Assembly: GCA_017630215.1 (NCBI GenBank) | Contig: JAGBVR010000009.1 | Location: 62,001 to 126,000, forward strand | DNA: 64,000 nucleotides | Direction of reading: 5' to 3' | Source of the DNA: Bacteroidales bacterium | Lineage (GTDB): Bacteria; Bacteroidota; Bacteroidia; Bacteroidales; UBA932 | Part shown: positions 44,435 to 51,975 of the stretch, piece by piece | Layout: the number at the start of each line of letters is the position of its first letter | How positions within the stretch are numbered: the first letter of the stretch is position 1 | Notes under the pieces: generated by a model | Database searches by the model: none | The model's input: the letters and a program-made list of their open reading frames with translations, nothing else | Told to the model about the DNA's origin: nothing | Program-made: the position numbers and the translations under genes

Positions 44435-45520
44435 TTACTTAATTCCCTTAACGTAAGTAACCAACATCATCACTAGCATCGGACACTTGGTCGCGATGAA
44501 GCTGATAGCATCCTGATAGGTCTGCTGAACGTAGATGTTCGCAAAGTGAGCCGCAGCCTCCTTTCTGTTCTTGGTGAGGTACTCGAAGTATGACATGAGG
44601 TTCTCAGCATATGCCTTCACGTCCTTCTCACGCACCTTCTCCACCTCAAGGTGTCTGTAGATACCCTCGTTAACCACTGAAAGCTGATGGATTCCGTACT
44701 CTGCGATAGTGTCCTTCACCTTGGCCTTGTCGAATCCCGCAAGAACCTCCCTGCCAGAGAGAATCTTTCTTGTGGCTGCGTTCTGAATGAATGCAGAAGC
44801 GGCCTTAGGTCCAACGATGCTGGAGATGATCTTAGAATCAATCTCCTTGAGTTCAGGCTTGTCTGTGACAATGTCAGATACCCTCTTCCATGCACGGCGG
44901 TCAGGTGTCTTGTCGAGTCCCGTATCGGCACCCTCCTTCTGGTCAGGATCCTTATCCAACCAGATGCGGTTCTCATCGATGAATCCAATGACTCTCGAGT
45001 CGAGACCTGCCTTACGGGCCCAGAGAAGCCATTCTTCGGCTGTAGGTCTGAAGTTCACGATATTGAATCGAGAAACTAGAGCTGGGTCAAGGTCAGTAAG
45101 CTGATACTGATCTCCTGCATTCACGGCGCTGATAATGCGGCTACCCTCTGGAAGGAGCTTGCCAGCGAGTTTACGGTTCAGTGCGAGGTCCATCACAGTC
45201 TGGAGAATCTCCGGACGGGCACGATTGAGCTCATCGAGGAAGAGCACGATAGGCTTTCCGTCTGTCGGGAACCAATATGGCGGCATGAAGTCAGTCTTGT
45301 CAGTCTTCTCGTCCTTGCACGGAAGACCGATAAGGTCTCCCGGATCACTCATCTGACCAAGGAAAAGAGCCACGACGGGCATACCCTGAGCACCGAAGTG
45401 CTCGGTAAGAATCTCTGACTTACCGATTCCGTGGTTTCCTACCAGCATGATGTTGTGTGAGGCAGGAGTTGCCTCTAGGAGCTGCTTAAGCTCTGTGATG
45501 TTTACTGAAATGTTACTCAT
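44435..45520 (-). CDS. MoxR-type AAA+ ATPase, second copy
   Basis: A 361-residue MoxR-group ATPase. Walker A is VGNHGIGKS near residue 29, where the usual GxxGxGKT has NHGI, and Walker B is VLFLDELNRA near 93, with sensor 1 in SAVNAGD and the arginine finger region after. The C-terminal domain is helical. The protein is closest in form to bacterial MoxR proteins with DUF2201 partners. It lies 37 bases after the previous small-protein gene. Confidence 0.9.
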   Translation of the reverse strand: MSNISVNITELKQLLEATPASHNIMLVGNHGIGKSEILTEHFGAQGMPVVALFLGQMSDPGDLIGLPCKDEKTDKTDFMPPYWFPTDGKPIVLFLDELNRARPEILQTVMDLALNRKLAGKLLPEGSRIISAVNAGDQYQLTDLDPALVSRFNIVNFRPTAEEWLLWARKAGLDSRVIGFIDENRIWLDKDPDQKEGADTGLDKTPDRRAWKRVSDIVTDKPELKEIDSKIISSIVGPKAASAFIQNAATRKILSGREVLAGFDKAKVKDTIAEYGIHQLSVVNEGIYRHLEVEKVREKDVKAYAENLMSYFEYLTKNRKEAAAHFANIYVQQTYQDAISFIATKCPMLVMMLVTYVKGIK

Positions 45521-45557
45521 TATATCTGTTCTTTGCTTATTTATACCCCGTCTTTAT

Positions 45558-46283
45558 TTAAATGTTACTATCAAAGTCATAGTTGTCGATTGTATTCATA
45601 TCCGATATGGTATCCTCTAGCTCCTCAGCAAATGATTCTAAGCTTCCACTAACATAGAATATCCCTGTCTTTGTTTTGATTTCTACTGTTACTTCATCAT
45701 CTTTGACTTCGGTATCCTTGATTTCATAATCCATGTCAGAAAGTCTGGCCTTTATGATTCCTAAGGCTGTAGAAATCAATATCTCATCCTGAATCTTGTT
45801 TGCCATGTAAGCCTTAGCACTATGATCAACATGATAAATGATGTTTGACTCCTGGCATTCATTATAGATGATCTCAAGAAGTTCTATAATGTCCTCATCC
45901 CAATCTCTCACTCTGGTCTTAAAACCATCAACCTGTACTATAGGGCCTTCATAGGAGCATGTGAATGACATTGTCATTGCTTTGTATTTGACTGTCAGAC
46001 AGAGTGGGGGAGTTGTAACCTTGTACTCAGATACCCCCTTCTCCGCTAATCTGTCGAGTAATCTCTTGAAAGGTAGATTCTGTGCATTCTCGATCCGTCC
46101 CTTGAGACGTCCGAACTTGTCCATCAAAGCCTGTAGGAACATCGATTTGTACCGAGAGCATGCTCCCGTCAAATCAAGCTCCGTAGCATCAGCATTGCTA
46201 ATGCTGTCTATGTAGTCATTACATGCTTCTTTATGAGCACCTTCAACAATGGCCTTCTTTAATACATCATCCAGAATAATCAT
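45558..46283 (-). CDS. Small two-module alpha/beta protein (family member)
   Basis: A 241-residue protein. First module around residues 70-140, second around 170-225: TALGIIKARLSDMDYEI, then strands, then the helix SLESFAEELEDTI. The second module aligns well with the next gene upstream (TAEGIIKARL..., SPLESFDDAL...TI), so these two are clear paralogues. It starts 3 bases after that gene's stop. No enzyme motif is visible; binding function is likely. Confidence 0.75.
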   Translation of the reverse strand: MIILDDVLKKAIVEGAHKEACNDYIDSISNADATELDLTGACSRYKSMFLQALMDKFGRLKGRIENAQNLPFKRLLDRLAEKGVSEYKVTTPPLCLTVKYKAMTMSFTCSYEGPIVQVDGFKTRVRDWDEDIIELLEIIYNECQESNIIYHVDHSAKAYMANKIQDEILISTALGIIKARLSDMDYEIKDTEVKDDEVTVEIKTKTGIFYVSGSLESFAEELEDTISDMNTIDNYDFDSNI

Positions 46284-46286
46284 AAT

Positions 46287-47021
46287 CTACCACATGGCTG
46301 AACTTTGTTTTACCTCTTTAATGGTACATGTTAAAGCATCATCAAATGATTCAAGCGGAGAGCCTATCCTTATTTCACCCCAGGACGTATCAATCCAGAA
46401 AGTCACGGTGTTTTCATTCTCATCTGCTCCTCTGAGGGTTATTCGATAATCTTCACCTTCAAGTCTGGCCTTGATTATGCCCTCAGCGGTCTCGCACATT
46501 ATGTTCTTGGTGATGGAAGCCTGACGGAACTTCTGAATCAAGGGAATGAAGTGTCTGCTTGCGTAACTGAGGTCGCAATGTTGGGATATCACTCCCATGA
46601 AATCCAGAATGGACTCTTTCCACGAGTCAAACTCAAATACATGGTAGTCATCGATCCTTAGAATCTTATAGCCACCTTCCATGTTTTCAAAGCTATACTC
46701 CACATCATTGACTTTGATTCGTAGTTGTAGAAGACTTTGAGAGAGGACTTCACTTCGATACTCTCTTTGCTTGATTCCAGAAGCCAGCGCTACCAAAGGG
46801 ATATTACGGCTAGGGCAATATGCTGTACACTTGCTATCTTGGTCTTTTATCACATCCATAATAGCAGTTATGAAGTAACCGCAGTAGATATAGTATGCAA
46901 CCTTTTCTGTGATGTTGAATTGCTGAAGCTCCTCCAAATCATCATAGAAGTAATAGGCAGCCTTCCTATGAGCATAATCTACGACAGCCTCTACTGTAGC
47001 AGCCGGCAACTGTCTAATCAT
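46287..47021 (-). CDS. Small two-module alpha/beta protein, paralogue of its neighbour
   Basis: About 244 residues from ATG 47021 (MIRQLPAATVEAVV), which is chosen because it lies 4 bases after the ClpP stop. The second module TAEGIIKARLEGEDYRI followed by strands and SPLESFDDAL matches the downstream protein. The first module includes the SFENMEGGYKILRIDDYHVF strands. The pair probably arose by tandem duplication. Confidence 0.75.
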   Translation of the reverse strand: MIRQLPAATVEAVVDYAHRKAAYYFYDDLEELQQFNITEKVAYYIYCGYFITAIMDVIKDQDSKCTAYCPSRNIPLVALASGIKQREYRSEVLSQSLLQLRIKVNDVEYSFENMEGGYKILRIDDYHVFEFDSWKESILDFMGVISQHCDLSYASRHFIPLIQKFRQASITKNIMCETAEGIIKARLEGEDYRITLRGADENENTVTFWIDTSWGEIRIGSPLESFDDALTCTIKEVKQSSAMW

Positions 47022-47025
47022 GGCA

Positions 47026-47712
47026 TTAGTCCTCCTTGAGCTTCTTCTTACCCCTAAGGATGCTGTCAATCATTCCGTACTCCAGAGCCTGCTGCGAGGT
47101 CATCCAGTAGTCTCTGTCAGCATCAGCGAGTACCTTGTCGATGCTCTGACCGCTATGCTCGGCAATGATGGAGCAGAGTTCGTCGCGTGTCTTGCGGATT
47201 TCCTCAGCGGCAATGAGAATGTCGGATGCCTGTCCTCTCGCACCGCCAAGTGGCTGATGAATCATCACGCGTGAGTGGGGGAGAGCAGACCTCTTGCCTT
47301 CAGCACCTGCTGCAAGGAGCACACTGCCCATAGATGCGGCCATACCCGTGCAGATTGTGGCAACATCAGGAGTGATAAGCTGCATGGTATCATAGATGCC
47401 CAAGCCAGAGTGAACTACTCCACCTGGAGTATTGATGTAAAGAGAGATGTCAGCTTGGTCGTCAACCGACGAGAGGTAAAGCAACTGTGCCTGGATGATG
47501 TTTGCAACATCGTCATCGATAGGCACACCTAGGAAGATGATGCGGTCCATCATCAGGCGGCTGAAGACATCCATGGATGCGATGTTCAGCTTGCGCTCTT
47601 CGATGATTGATGGATTGATGTACGCATCCGTAGCGCTTCCATAGCGGTGGAGAGTCATTGGGCTGATGCCTCTGTCAAGGCTTGCAAATCTTTCAAAATC
47701 GTTTCTGTTCAT
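47026..47712 (-). CDS. clpP: ClpP protease subunit, operon-embedded paralogue
   Basis: About 228 residues from ATG 47712 (MNRNDFERFASLDRG). The catalytic triad region is intact: Ser in GMAASMGSVLL, His in RVMIHQPLGGARGQASD, and Asp later near YWMTSQQALEYG. The sequence is close to the Bacteroidota housekeeping ClpP, but the N terminus differs, so this is likely a second copy. No ClpX or ClpA lies next to it; the MoxR ATPase four genes on is the only AAA protein in the operon and may be its unfoldase partner, which is inference. Confidence 0.93.
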   Translation of the reverse strand: MNRNDFERFASLDRGISPMTLHRYGSATDAYINPSIIEERKLNIASMDVFSRLMMDRIIFLGVPIDDDVANIIQAQLLYLSSVDDQADISLYINTPGGVVHSGLGIYDTMQLITPDVATICTGMAASMGSVLLAAGAEGKRSALPHSRVMIHQPLGGARGQASDILIAAEEIRKTRDELCSIIAEHSGQSIDKVLADADRDYWMTSQQALEYGMIDSILRGKKKLKED

Positions 47713-47768
47713 ATCTTGTACTGTTTTTGTCCGTTTGTAGCAATATATACACGGCATCTTCTGGTTTG

Positions 47769-48284
47769 TTACATTTTCGGTAGTCCAATATTCTCTCCTG
47801 CGCAATGTGTTAAAGTCTGAAGCGCCTTGGCTGTATTGATTAGGCAATCAACGGCCCCTTGCAGATCCTCATACTTTATGTTTACCTCAAGAGTCCTGGT
47901 TCCACTGACTTTTATCCTGACGTCAACGCTCTTCTTATTGTACTTCGCCGTGTAGTCTATACCTGATTCTTTAAGACGTGGCTCAAGAACGGCTTTCATT
48001 GATGTGCTTATTACGGCTTTCTCTATACATTTTCGTCTTCCATTTTCAAGCAGCTTATCCATGATTCTCTCTATGTCGGGCCATATCTGCTCCCATTCCG
48101 CACTTCCTTGGATCTGTGGCACTTCACGGCAGCGTTTGTACCGGAAGTAACTATGGGCAAGACAAGATGCTTGTTCCACAAAGTAATCGCGGCTTTCCAG
48201 TACTCCATGTTTTACTTGTCCTTGTATCTTCCAACTCAATCTGTCTATAACATAGAGCTTGCATTCATCCCAACTATATCTCAT
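47769..48284 (-). CDS. Small alpha/beta protein (family member)
   Basis: About 171 residues from ATG 48284 (MRYSWDECKL); 48308 is an alternative. N-terminal helical region, then a module: ISTSMKAVLEPRLKESGIDY, strands SVDVRIKVSG and LEVNIKY, and a closing helix LQGAVDCLINTAKAL. It overlaps the previous gene by 11 bases. Layout agrees with other members, but sequence similarity is weak. Confidence 0.68.
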   Translation of the reverse strand: MRYSWDECKLYVIDRLSWKIQGQVKHGVLESRDYFVEQASCLAHSYFRYKRCREVPQIQGSAEWEQIWPDIERIMDKLLENGRRKCIEKAVISTSMKAVLEPRLKESGIDYTAKYNKKSVDVRIKVSGTRTLEVNIKYEDLQGAVDCLINTAKALQTLTHCAGENIGLPKM

Positions 48285-48957
48285 CTTTTGATTGTTTAGA
48301 AATTCCATACTTCTTCAATAAACGACCTTCGAGTTTGTCAAGGCTACATGTAATAACTCCTGATTGGTCGTTGAAATAGACATGAATCTTATTTGCTGAT
48401 ACTCCGCTGACCTTCAACTCGCCGGGAATCTTTATCTTTCCAGAGGATACCAGAGCGTGAACTATACCTGCTGCTGTGACCTGGATAATCTCGCCAGTCA
48501 TTGTTGCTTCATGAGCAATACGTCTGCACTCTTCTGCTCTTGACAGAATCTGTGGTATAAATGCATCAAAGCTGATAATAAGATCTGCTGCCACATCTGC
48601 ATCCAGCCTTGTCAGAAATCTTCTCGCATTCCTATACACCGGCAGAATGTAATATCCACCGCTTGCTCTCTCCAGATACCATATGCCATTTGGTAGAGTA
48701 AGTTTTTGCTGGTAAAACAACCCACATGACGTTTCTACCTTGAGGGAGGATTCTCCTGTAATTTCCTTGATATTTTCCAGCACCAGATCTATAGATTTGT
48801 CTTCTGTATCCTTGAGAGGCATTCCTATATATACTTCCTCCCATATGGTACAGATACATCTTTGCGGGTAATACTTATTACGCAGGTCATGGAAAGACTG
48901 CCCCTGAAAGTGCTTCTCGATCGCATCCTGAATCCCGTATTTATCCAGATCTGTCAT
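48274..48957 (-). CDS. Small two-module alpha/beta protein, first gene of the ClpP operon
   Basis: A 227-residue protein. First module about 45-110 (strands LKVETSCGLFYQQKL, IWYLERASGGYYILP), a central helix, and a second module near 155-210 (TAAGIVHALVSSGKIKIP, strands, CSLDKLEGRLLKKY). The second module is the closest match to the protein at 35551-35961. It follows the TTTGGCA promoter at 48991-49016 and heads an eight-gene operon ending at 42739. Confidence 0.75.
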   Translation of the reverse strand: MTDLDKYGIQDAIEKHFQGQSFHDLRNKYYPQRCICTIWEEVYIGMPLKDTEDKSIDLVLENIKEITGESSLKVETSCGLFYQQKLTLPNGIWYLERASGGYYILPVYRNARRFLTRLDADVAADLIISFDAFIPQILSRAEECRRIAHEATMTGEIIQVTAAGIVHALVSSGKIKIPGELKVSGVSANKIHVYFNDQSGVITCSLDKLEGRLLKKYGISKQSKDEI

Positions 48958-48990
48958 ACTCTATAATACCACCCTATGTTGAGATGGTTG

Positions 48991-49016
48991 CAAAAGTATG
49001 CGACTCATCTGCCAAA
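48991..49016 (-). promoter_or_regulatory. TTTGGCA-N11 promoter of the ClpP-MoxR-VWA operon
   Basis: Minus strand TTTGGCA (49016-49010), 11 bases, TACTTTTG (48998-48991), exact -7 box with 14 bases between TTTG boxes, the same as at the SNF2 operon, which also encodes a MoxR-VWA pair. Confidence 0.68.
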
Positions 49017-49029
49017 AAGAGGCAGAATG

Positions 49030-49060
49030 AAAAAAGGTGTCCACACATTATGTGAACACC
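49030..49060 (-). terminator. Terminator of the addB-addA operon
   Basis: GGTGTCCACA (49036-49045) and TGTGAACACC (49051-49060), 10 bp with one mismatch, followed on the minus strand by six T (49035-49030). It lies 24 bases after the AddA-like stop and just before the next promoter. Confidence 0.75.
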
Positions 49061-49083
49061 CTCGTCGTGTATTGCCTGAAAGG

Positions 49084-51975
49084 TTATTTCAATCTTACTA
49101 TTCTTCCCTGTACGGAATAGAATACCAGTGTGTCAAGTACCTTGTCTCCTGACATCATTGCTGCCGCATCTCGATAGGCGGCCAGCTGGGGGCCATACTT
49201 TCCTGCAAAGAACTTACTGTCTGGATTGGTGACATCGTCAAATCCAGGGTAGTTCTTGTAGTCTACGACCACCACACCATCCGGTGTCTCCCAGAGAAGG
49301 TCGATTGTTCCGCCCACTATCTGTCCAAGATGGTTCTTGTACATGAATGGATACTCCTTGTGAGCCTTTCCTTTGCCGTACTTTTCTGTCAGGTAGCCGT
49401 ATAGACCTTTCACGGATGCTACAATCGATTTCTTGTCGGTAAGTACTTCACTCATGTCGTGAGCCTCAGCAATCTGACAGAAAGTCTTTATGACTGAATC
49501 CTCCTCCTTGGCTGGATCATATACCGCAAACATATCATGTATGCAGGTTCCGAAGGTGGCGTAATCACTGGTGTTTCCATGGGAGATACGCTCGGAGACT
49601 GTGGCCACCGCCTCTACTTCTGACTTGTCACCTTTATCGGTGCTCGGAACAATATTCCTGAGCAGATGAGGATTTTCTTCCTCTACTGGTTTAATTGCCT
49701 TGAAAGCAGTTTCCTCTTCCTTCTCAGGTGTATCCTGTGCATCACGGATAAGCTCATAGTATGTCATTGGTGCATCCTTACCCCAGAGATCATTATATGT
49801 CTGATCCGAAAGGCCCTTAAGGTCAAGTGCACATCCGCACTCATCAAGGAAGGCCTGAGTCTTGCCGCCCATAGATAAGGTGACAAGGTAATCCCTCGCT
49901 CTGGTCATACCAACATACAGAAGCCTACGACTGTCAGAGACTACCTCCTCCCAATAGTCAGCAAAATCAGCCTGTACATTAGCCTGCACACCAGAATCAA
50001 TATTTGAATTGAGTGTTGGACGGAAATCCGGACAATAACGTAGCGTGAAGTCTGAGTAAAGGTTATCAGGTGTCGGCTTGCTTTCTCTTGTCACAGTCAC
50101 GCCGCAGCAGAAGTGTTTAAGCGCAGCCTTGCTATCCTCTCGTGATGTAGTGTCAAGAATGACAACTGGCCACTCAAGACCTTTTGATGCATGGTATGTC
50201 ATTATCTTCACACCATCCGGGTCTCCCTGTACCTCAATCTCGTCAGGGAATGAGGAAATGAATCCTTCAACGGTTGCATCAGCAGAACCTTCATACTCTC
50301 TGGCAAGCTGTACGATTGCATCAAGTACGCGTGTTCTCAGCTGAGCATCTCCCCATCTTCCGCAATGTTTCTGAAGATTGAGTCCGTGAATGATGCGCAG
50401 CACAAGGTTGGATACTGAAGATGTCTGATATCCAGAACGGATGTCATCAAGAACTTTGAAGATCTCATAATCAAAGCCCTCGGCGATTAGCTCTTCTAAG
50501 CTCTTGTCATACATCAAGCGGGCAATCTCCGCCTTGAGAAGATCAGCATCCGAATCAACCATATAGGTAAGAAGACACTTTACCAATGCTACTTCTGCAC
50601 GTCCTGCATTGTATGATTCTGGACAATCCACTGGAATGCCATATGATCTGAGCCATCCAGCCTGTTGTGATATATATGCAGACTCCCCATCTTTAAGGAA
50701 GAGTATGGCAATATCAGAAGGACAGATTTTTCGGAGCTCTTTGCTATCCTTGTCTACCACCATCTTGATGTGGTGCTTTCCCTCAAGGATATCCCTGACC
50801 TTTGCTGCAGTTGCATCCAAGAGCATCTCTCGGTTGGCAGCCTTGCGGGTCTTTCCTTCAGGTACCCTAGCTTCAAGGTCCCAATGATATATGGCAGGTG
50901 GATTGCCAGGCATTGTTGCTGTGCGAACAGCATTAAGCTTTACGTCATCCTTATCAAGGAGTCCTTCGAACATCGGAATAAAGGTCGAATTCGCTAGCTT
51001 AACTAGCGGCTCAACTGATCGCCATGACTTATCTAGCTCTCTACTATACTCATATCCCTTATCCTTGCAGGTCTTGAGATGATTCATAATGGCTGCAACA
51101 AGTTCTGTGTCACAACCTCTGAAGCGGTATATGGCCTGCTTAGGGTCACCCACCCAGTAGCTTCTTTCAACCAACTCGGATAGCTTGTCGAAAATCTTCA
51201 ACTGGACCTGATTAGAGTCCTGGAACTCGTCCACGAAGACGTACTTTATGGTGTTTCTGATGTCCTCCTTTACAAGGTCATTCTCCAACAACTCAAGGAA
51301 GAGTGTCTCCATATCACTGAATGAGAGCAGGTTGTTCTTTTCCTTGAACTCATTGAACCCCTTTCTCCAACGTTTGGCAATAGAGAAAAGCCTTTCTGTA
51401 ACCTTGACAATGTCTTCTGCATCACCGCCAGGATACATCTTTCTGATATGCTCGAGTGACTTTGCAAGACAAGCATCAAGATCGGTTATACCAAATGTAT
51501 CACACACCTCAATGATGTTCTTGAGATCATACTTCCAGAAGTCAAGTCTGTATTTTCCTCTGTCCTTTAGATCTCTTGCACGCGCAAAACGGTGAAAAAG
51601 AGCAATGTCTTCATCTGTGGCTACCTCAGAGAGAGTTCTTGAGATATACACCTCTTTCGCATCATCATCCATCTCATTGAATGTCGAGCTTCGTCCCAGA
51701 ATATACCAGTACTTACGGATATAGTGAAGTCCTACGGAATGTACTGTTCCGATCTTTGCATCTTCAAGGCTTGAAGCCATCCCAAGCATACCATTGCTAA
51801 GCAGCTTCTCACGGGTCTTCCTCTTGAAGTCTGCAGCAGCGGCCTTTGTGAAGGTGGTAAGGATGACATTCTCAGGTGCTACCTTTTCATCCTTGAAGAT
51901 CTCCAGGAGCTTCTCTGTCAGTTTGAATGTCTTGCCGGATCCGGCACCGGCGTTGTAATATGTGATATTCTTCAT
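49084..51975 (-). CDS. AddA/RecB-like UvrD helicase with C-terminal nuclease
   Basis: A 963-residue superfamily 1 helicase. Walker A AGAGSGKT is at 9-16, motif II VDEFQD near 247-252, and further motifs (GDPKQAIYRFRG, ASKGLEWPVV, YVGMTRARD) are all present. The C terminus has a RecB-family PD-(D/E)xK nuclease with Asp near 891 in GGTIDLL and DYK near 904. It pairs with the AddB-like gene in a TAATG overlap. AddAB complexes process double-strand breaks and degrade linear phage DNA. Whether this is the chromosomal repair pair or an element-borne version cannot be told from here. Confidence 0.92.
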   Translation of the reverse strand: MKNITYYNAGAGSGKTFKLTEKLLEIFKDEKVAPENVILTTFTKAAAADFKRKTREKLLSNGMLGMASSLEDAKIGTVHSVGLHYIRKYWYILGRSSTFNEMDDDAKEVYISRTLSEVATDEDIALFHRFARARDLKDRGKYRLDFWKYDLKNIIEVCDTFGITDLDACLAKSLEHIRKMYPGGDAEDIVKVTERLFSIAKRWRKGFNEFKEKNNLLSFSDMETLFLELLENDLVKEDIRNTIKYVFVDEFQDSNQVQLKIFDKLSELVERSYWVGDPKQAIYRFRGCDTELVAAIMNHLKTCKDKGYEYSRELDKSWRSVEPLVKLANSTFIPMFEGLLDKDDVKLNAVRTATMPGNPPAIYHWDLEARVPEGKTRKAANREMLLDATAAKVRDILEGKHHIKMVVDKDSKELRKICPSDIAILFLKDGESAYISQQAGWLRSYGIPVDCPESYNAGRAEVALVKCLLTYMVDSDADLLKAEIARLMYDKSLEELIAEGFDYEIFKVLDDIRSGYQTSSVSNLVLRIIHGLNLQKHCGRWGDAQLRTRVLDAIVQLAREYEGSADATVEGFISSFPDEIEVQGDPDGVKIMTYHASKGLEWPVVILDTTSREDSKAALKHFCCGVTVTRESKPTPDNLYSDFTLRYCPDFRPTLNSNIDSGVQANVQADFADYWEEVVSDSRRLLYVGMTRARDYLVTLSMGGKTQAFLDECGCALDLKGLSDQTYNDLWGKDAPMTYYELIRDAQDTPEKEEETAFKAIKPVEEENPHLLRNIVPSTDKGDKSEVEAVATVSERISHGNTSDYATFGTCIHDMFAVYDPAKEEDSVIKTFCQIAEAHDMSEVLTDKKSIVASVKGLYGYLTEKYGKGKAHKEYPFMYKNHLGQIVGGTIDLLWETPDGVVVVDYKNYPGFDDVTNPDSKFFAGKYGPQLAAYRDAAAMMSGDKVLDTLVFYSVQGRIVRLK

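Noticed and set aside
9905-49016. TTTGGCA promoters as sigma-54 sites
   Set aside because: The TGGC and TTGC elements of sigma-54 promoters lie about 5 bases apart. Here the distance is more than twice that and the downstream box is the Bacteroidota -7 element.
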